Source of the DNA: RGIG8597 sp045133795
GTDB lineage: Bacteria; Spirochaetota; GWE2-31-10
DNA length: 34,914 bases
Reading direction: 5' to 3'
NCBI GenBank assembly: GCA_045133795.1
Contig: JBGUUT010000039.1
Location: forward strand, 1-34,914
Part shown: piece by piece, positions 31,800 to 34,914 of the stretch
Layout: the number at the start of each line of letters is the position of its first letter
Numbering within the stretch: the stretch's first letter is position 1
Program-made: the position numbers and the translations under genes
Notes under the pieces: generated by a model
Databases searched by the model: none
What the model was told of the DNA's origin: nothing
The model's input: only the letters and a program-made list of their open reading frames with translations

Positions 31800-33230
31800 T
31801 TAAAATTGAAAAAGTGCACCGCCGCAAACCTTTCCTTCCAGTAAATACTTTTCTGATATAAAGTCGTATTTGTTAGAAAAATACACACTATGATACAAAT
31901 ACCAACGTTTAAGCAAACAATAACCTAATTTTATTTCATTATCAATCTGAATATTTTCTGGTACTCCCGAAATTTTTATACCACTGTTTGCTTGTATTCT
32001 GATGTTATGCTTCGTTGTAAAATCTACATTACCGCTAAGTCCGTAATCCAAAACATTCTCTCCGATACAAACAAAAGGTATAAAACGCAACATCATTAAA
32101 TCATTATAAAAACCGACTGTAATCAATTGAATAAAAAACGGTTTTGTCGGATTCCATTTTGATTCTGTTATATCTGTTACCGCACTGTTTGCCACAACAT
32201 AAGACGAAGCTTCTAATAATAATTTTTTGTATTTCCAACGAATTTGACCGCCGGAATACCAATGAATATTTAAATACTCCATTGCATAATCAGACATTTC
32301 CATATTTAAATTACGCTTCCACGGAGTTATCTCATTCATACTTTTTTGAATATCATTTTCACCGTCATTCGTATAATAACGAGCAAAAACTGCTACATCT
32401 CCAAAATTAAACGCCGTCGTAAAACTGTGTCTCATAGAAAAAGACGGAACTTCATTTAAATAATACTTAAACAAAAAATCACAGTTTGCACTTACGGAAA
32501 AAAAACTCTTTATAAATGAAAAAGTATCTGTCAAGGAAAGCTCTTTATTTGTTACAGAAAACTCTGCATAATTTATAACATCTTTCCATTTTAATTGATT
32601 AACAGCTTTCACACCTCCGGAAACAACAAAATCATTAATATAAAAATCAAGTACCGGCAACACAGTCGTTGTTATGCAAAAGTTATTATATTCATATTCA
32701 TATCCGATTCCCAAATTCCAACATATTTCATTAAATGTCTTATAATTATAATTAAATGTGAACGGAAAAAATATTTTGCTTTTGGATGACAGTCTTAAAG
32801 TCGGTTTAATAACCGTATAAAATTGTTCTTTTGTTTCTGTTAAAAGTCCGGCATACATTTGGAAATTATCAGTATTTATAAAACCGAAATGAGAAGAATG
32901 CGAATCTGTCATAAATTGCATTTTTCCGGAAAAAATCGCAGAAAACTTTTGTGGTTGTCCCAAAGTATCAATATCTTTTCCCAATGCATTACCAAGCGTT
33001 TGAGCTTTATTTATTTGTAACTCATCTGCACTTTGATGTAAGAAATGACGCTTCCCCTTATTTATTTTCAGACTGTTCTTTCGTGTTTCCAAAAAATATA
33101 AAGAATCAATAGGATTGGCAATATTATCCTCAATTTTTTCAATAACAACAACTTCTTCTACTTGCTGACAATAAAGGAAATTAGAATAAAAAATCAGAAA
33201 GCCTATACATAAAAGTATTTTCATGACCAT
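31800..33230 (-). CDS. Predicted outer-membrane barrel with TonB-box-like N-terminus
   Basis: 476 residues, no named family that I recognise. A signal peptide ends near residue 20 (FLYCQQ). Directly after it is VEEVVVIEKIE, which resembles the TonB box at the mature N-terminus of TonB-dependent receptors. A region of about 80 residues with NKAQTLGNALGKDIDTLG follows, then alternating beta strands to a final GALFQF with a terminal Phe, as barrels have. It is too short for a usual receptor (plug plus 22 strands, over 600 residues). Start: ATG at 33230 with GAGG 4 bases before; ATG at 33224 is equally possible. It is followed 24 bp later by exbB, which supports a TonB link. Confidence 0.75.
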   Translation of the reverse strand: MVMKILLCIGFLIFYSNFLYCQQVEEVVVIEKIEDNIANPIDSLYFLETRKNSLKINKGKRHFLHQSADELQINKAQTLGNALGKDIDTLGQPQKFSAIFSGKMQFMTDSHSSHFGFINTDNFQMYAGLLTETKEQFYTVIKPTLRLSSKSKIFFPFTFNYNYKTFNEICWNLGIGYEYEYNNFCITTTVLPVLDFYINDFVVSGGVKAVNQLKWKDVINYAEFSVTNKELSLTDTFSFIKSFFSVSANCDFLFKYYLNEVPSFSMRHSFTTAFNFGDVAVFARYYTNDGENDIQKSMNEITPWKRNLNMEMSDYAMEYLNIHWYSGGQIRWKYKKLLLEASSYVVANSAVTDITESKWNPTKPFFIQLITVGFYNDLMMLRFIPFVCIGENVLDYGLSGNVDFTTKHNIRIQANSGIKISGVPENIQIDNEIKLGYCLLKRWYLYHSVYFSNKYDFISEKYLLEGKVCGGALFQF

Positions 33231-33267
33231 TTATCCTCAGAATCACCTACGCAATAAATATCTTATA

Positions 33268-34017
33268 TTATTTTTTCCATTGAAAAGACATGAATGAAGT
33301 ACTCACTGATAATTCAATATAAAAACCGCTATACCAATTTTCAGGAGAGGATTCTTTTAAATAACTATAATTTGACATATTTGCCATAAAATAATCCGGA
33401 ACAATCGGATAACATGTAAGACCGACTTTTAACATCGGAGTAAGTTTATAAATAACAGTAGCAGTTTTCTTCAGAAAAATATCATATCCAAGCAAAACTG
33501 ACGGCGTGAAAAAAGGAGAAAAGATTTCATCATCATAAGGCTTTACAACGGATGCATAAGATTGAAACATGAAATTTGCATCAAATCCAAATCCCCATTT
33601 TAAATCCGTACGCGGAAATGTTCCCGTAAAATACAAATCTAATTTAAATCCGGAATAAAACGCACCGCCAGACTTTAACTTAATATCATGCATTTCACTC
33701 CAAGTCATACCGTCATCGGTATGTCCCATATAATTCAAACCTAAAAATACAACATCTAACCCGCCAAAAAGACTGATTCTTGAACCGCGAGTTTTTCCCA
33801 TATCCCAAATAACCCATTCAGCACTTGCACCAAAAGAACCACCCGTAGTATTTGTCATTATTTTTTGATTTTTAAAAGTATCCGTATCGGAACTTGTTCT
33901 ACGCTCCCAAAACTGTGCATTAAAAACAGATGAACGCCCTTGTATAAAAATATCCTCTGCAAAAACAGACGTGATAGATGTAAATATCATAAAAAGAAAA
34001 ATCAGATTTTTTTTCAT
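33268..34017 (-). CDS. Small predicted outer-membrane barrel protein
   Basis: 249 residues with a clear signal peptide (MKKNLIFLFMIFTSITSVFA, cut near residue 20). The rest alternates beta strands and turns (SAEWVIWDMGKTRGSRISLFGG, FYSGFKLDLYFTGTF) and ends in FMSFQWKK, which suits a barrel of about 8-10 strands. I do not recognise a family. TGGAGC lies about 8 bases before the ATG. It is first on the minus strand, 37 bp before the next barrel gene, with no terminator between, so it probably opens the exb-tonB-tamB-bamA unit. Confidence 0.7.
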   Translation of the reverse strand: MKKNLIFLFMIFTSITSVFAEDIFIQGRSSVFNAQFWERRTSSDTDTFKNQKIMTNTTGGSFGASAEWVIWDMGKTRGSRISLFGGLDVVFLGLNYMGHTDDGMTWSEMHDIKLKSGGAFYSGFKLDLYFTGTFPRTDLKWGFGFDANFMFQSYASVVKPYDDEIFSPFFTPSVLLGYDIFLKKTATVIYKLTPMLKVGLTCYPIVPDYFMANMSNYSYLKESSPENWYSGFYIELSVSTSFMSFQWKK

Positions 34018-34230
34018 TCTAAAGCTCCATTAAGGAATATATTTTTTTCACTTACAATTTCTGCAATCACCAAAATTGATAACTCCAAAAACTTCATTGT
34101 TAAACGCAATATAAAAAATATAATTGCAAAACATTTCATGAAATTTAATAGGAAATAAAGACTGCATTTAAACATTTTTCTTTATAAAAACGTGTTGGAA
34201 TATAAATGTTTTGAAAAGTATTGTCAATGT
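34018..34230. other. Left part of the 445-bp gene-free gap
   Basis: Between the small barrel gene and the mobile module. It holds the leader and presumed promoter of the minus-strand envelope operon, but no hexamer pair stands out. No RNA gene or credible ORF is seen. Confidence 0.5.
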
Positions 34231-34260
34231 TTGGAATATCATACGAACTAACTGTATAAT
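34231..34260 (+). promoter_or_regulatory. Candidate promoter of the RAYT module
   Basis: TTGGAA (34231-34236), an 18-bp spacer and a perfect TATAAT (34255-34260). Transcription would begin near 34267, just at the first arm of the REP-like hairpin, and give a leader of about 195 nt before the transposase ATG. Confidence 0.5.
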
Positions 34261-34270
34261 TTATGGCAAA

Positions 34271-34311
34271 GGGACAGACCCTGATTTTGTTTTGGAATAG
34301 AGGTCTGTCCC
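34271..34311 (+). repeat. REP-like hairpin element, copy 2 (41 bp)
   Basis: Arm GGGACAGACC (34271-34280), a 21-nt centre and the exact complement GGTCTGTCCC (34302-34311). Geometry is identical to copy 1 (10+21+10). The arms differ from copy 1 at two positions, and both are compensated on the other arm. It lies 151 bp before the RAYT gene. Confidence 0.75.
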
Positions 34312-34344
34312 TAAACACAAACACAAAGACACATAAAACAAACC

Positions 34345-34457
34345 GCCTCCGCAATGTTTTTCTGATTCTAAAAGTAATTAATGTGAAATATGTTGTAAAA
34401 AAAGATTTACCTTGTAGTTAAAAACAACACAAGAACGCATTAAAACATTGTGGAGGC
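34345..34457 (+). promoter_or_regulatory. Long inverted repeat that can mask the RAYT ribosome binding site
   Basis: GCCTCCGCAATGTTTT (34345-34360) can pair with AAAACATTGTGGAGGC (34442-34457) over 16 bp, with a single G-U pair. The right arm contains the GGAGG (34452-34456) that lies 6 bases before the RAYT ATG; the left arm contains the matching CCTCC. A smaller bulged hairpin (34411-34433) sits in the loop. Pairing would hide the start of translation; this role is inferred, by analogy with IS200 transposase leaders. Confidence 0.6.
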
Positions 34458-34462
34458 AGCCA

Positions 34463-34914
34463 ATGCGAAAACCACGACAATTAAAAAAGAATGCGTATTA
34501 TCATGTAAGCAACAAATTTCATAAACTTATTCAAATTATTATGAGTCCACAAATTAAAAAACGCCTGCTGGAGTTAATTCACGCCGCCACAAAAAAGTTT
34601 AAAATGAAAATCAAAAATATCTGCATTTTAGATACTCATTTTCACATGGAAATTCAGCCCGGCGAGGACGAAAATCTATCTGAAATCATGAAATATATCA
34701 AACAGCGTTTCACGCAATGGGTAAACAGAACTTTTAATCTTGAGGGCAGTGCATGGAAAGATAGATTTTTCAGCAGAATTATTGAAGACTTAACTGATTT
34801 GGTGCGAGTTTTTGTATACATCGAAGAAAATGCAGTACGAGCCGGGCTTGCTAAACGGGCGGCGGATTATCCTTTTTACGAGGTGTGGGAAGATATTACC
34901 GAGAGCGATTATTT
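34463..34914 (+). CDS. REP-associated tyrosine transposase (RAYT, Y1/HUH family), 3' end beyond window
   Basis: 150 codons open to the right edge. A single-strand DNA nuclease/transposase of the IS200-like Y1 fold. Seen: the N-terminal YYHVSNKFH (12-20), the metal-binding HUH as His59-Phe-His61 (THFHMEIQP), the KQRFTQWVNRTF helix, the WKDRFFSRIIED block, and the catalytic helix VYIEENAVRAGL with Tyr119. The usual N-P after the Tyr is N-A here. By family knowledge such proteins act on REP hairpins; one lies just upstream and a matching one 32 kb away. GGAGG at 34452-34456 is the ribosome binding site. Base use is less AT-rich than its neighbours (codons such as GCC, CGG, CTG), a sign of transfer. 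Confidence 0.88.
   Translation, partial: MRKPRQLKKNAYYHVSNKFHKLIQIIMSPQIKKRLLELIHAATKKFKMKIKNICILDTHFHMEIQPGEDENLSEIMKYIKQRFTQWVNRTFNLEGSAWKDRFFSRIIEDLTDLVRVFVYIEENAVRAGLAKRAADYPFYEVWEDITESDY

Noticed and set aside
34145..34354. Minus-strand ORF of 69 codons beside the RAYT gene
   Set aside because: Part of it is only a translation of the REP-like hairpin, it has no ribosome site, and it runs through the presumed promoter and leader of the RAYT gene.

Overview
This AT-rich window reads as the chromosome of a spirochaete, most likely a host-associated or gut/oral Treponema. The reasons are a TamB-BamA pair in the order known from T. pallidum (TP0325-TP0326), many signal-peptide outer-membrane barrels and lipoproteins, OmpA-type anchors joined to FlgD-like Ig repeats, and a PcnB-type nucleotidyltransferase. 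The genus is inferred from gene content; no rRNA or tRNA gene is present to confirm it.

Layout. Positions 1-2410 hold a truncated TrmB-like regulator that diverges from a membrane-bound class III nucleotidyl cyclase; a perfect 15-bp inverted repeat lies between them. A bidirectional terminator and a REP-like hairpin follow. Positions 2536-5602 (minus) are an envelope pair: a barrel/Ig/OmpA protein and a lipoprotein with three 79-residue InlB-like repeats. Positions 5746-10749 (minus) are a tightly packed set: a BNR-like lipoprotein, PcnB, an SDR epimerase/reductase and a pyridoxal-kinase family protein. Positions 10825-14997 hold a DUF192 lipoprotein, two glycosyltransferases facing each other, an M15 metallopeptidase and a membrane zinc-ribbon protein. 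Positions 15128-19534 (minus) are one giant protein with an N-terminal barrel, eight Ig-like repeats and a C-terminal OmpA domain.

From 34017 down to 19724 everything is on the minus strand with very short gaps: a small barrel protein, a larger barrel with a TonB-box-like N-terminus, ExbB, ExbD, TonB, TamB, BamA, then after a clear terminator a third barrel protein and the GTPase HflX. The striking point is that a proton-motive-force transducer (TonB-ExbB-ExbD) is embedded in the transcription unit that makes the outer-membrane assembly machinery (TamB-BamA).

The right end (34018-34914) is a small mobile module. A candidate promoter drives a leader that begins with a REP-like 41-bp hairpin, continues with an arm complementary to the ribosome binding site, and runs into a REP-associated tyrosine transposase (RAYT) that is open at the window edge. 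A second 41-bp hairpin of identical geometry, with compensatory base changes in both arms, lies about 32 kb away between two convergent genes. This pair is the best candidate here for a poorly described element family.
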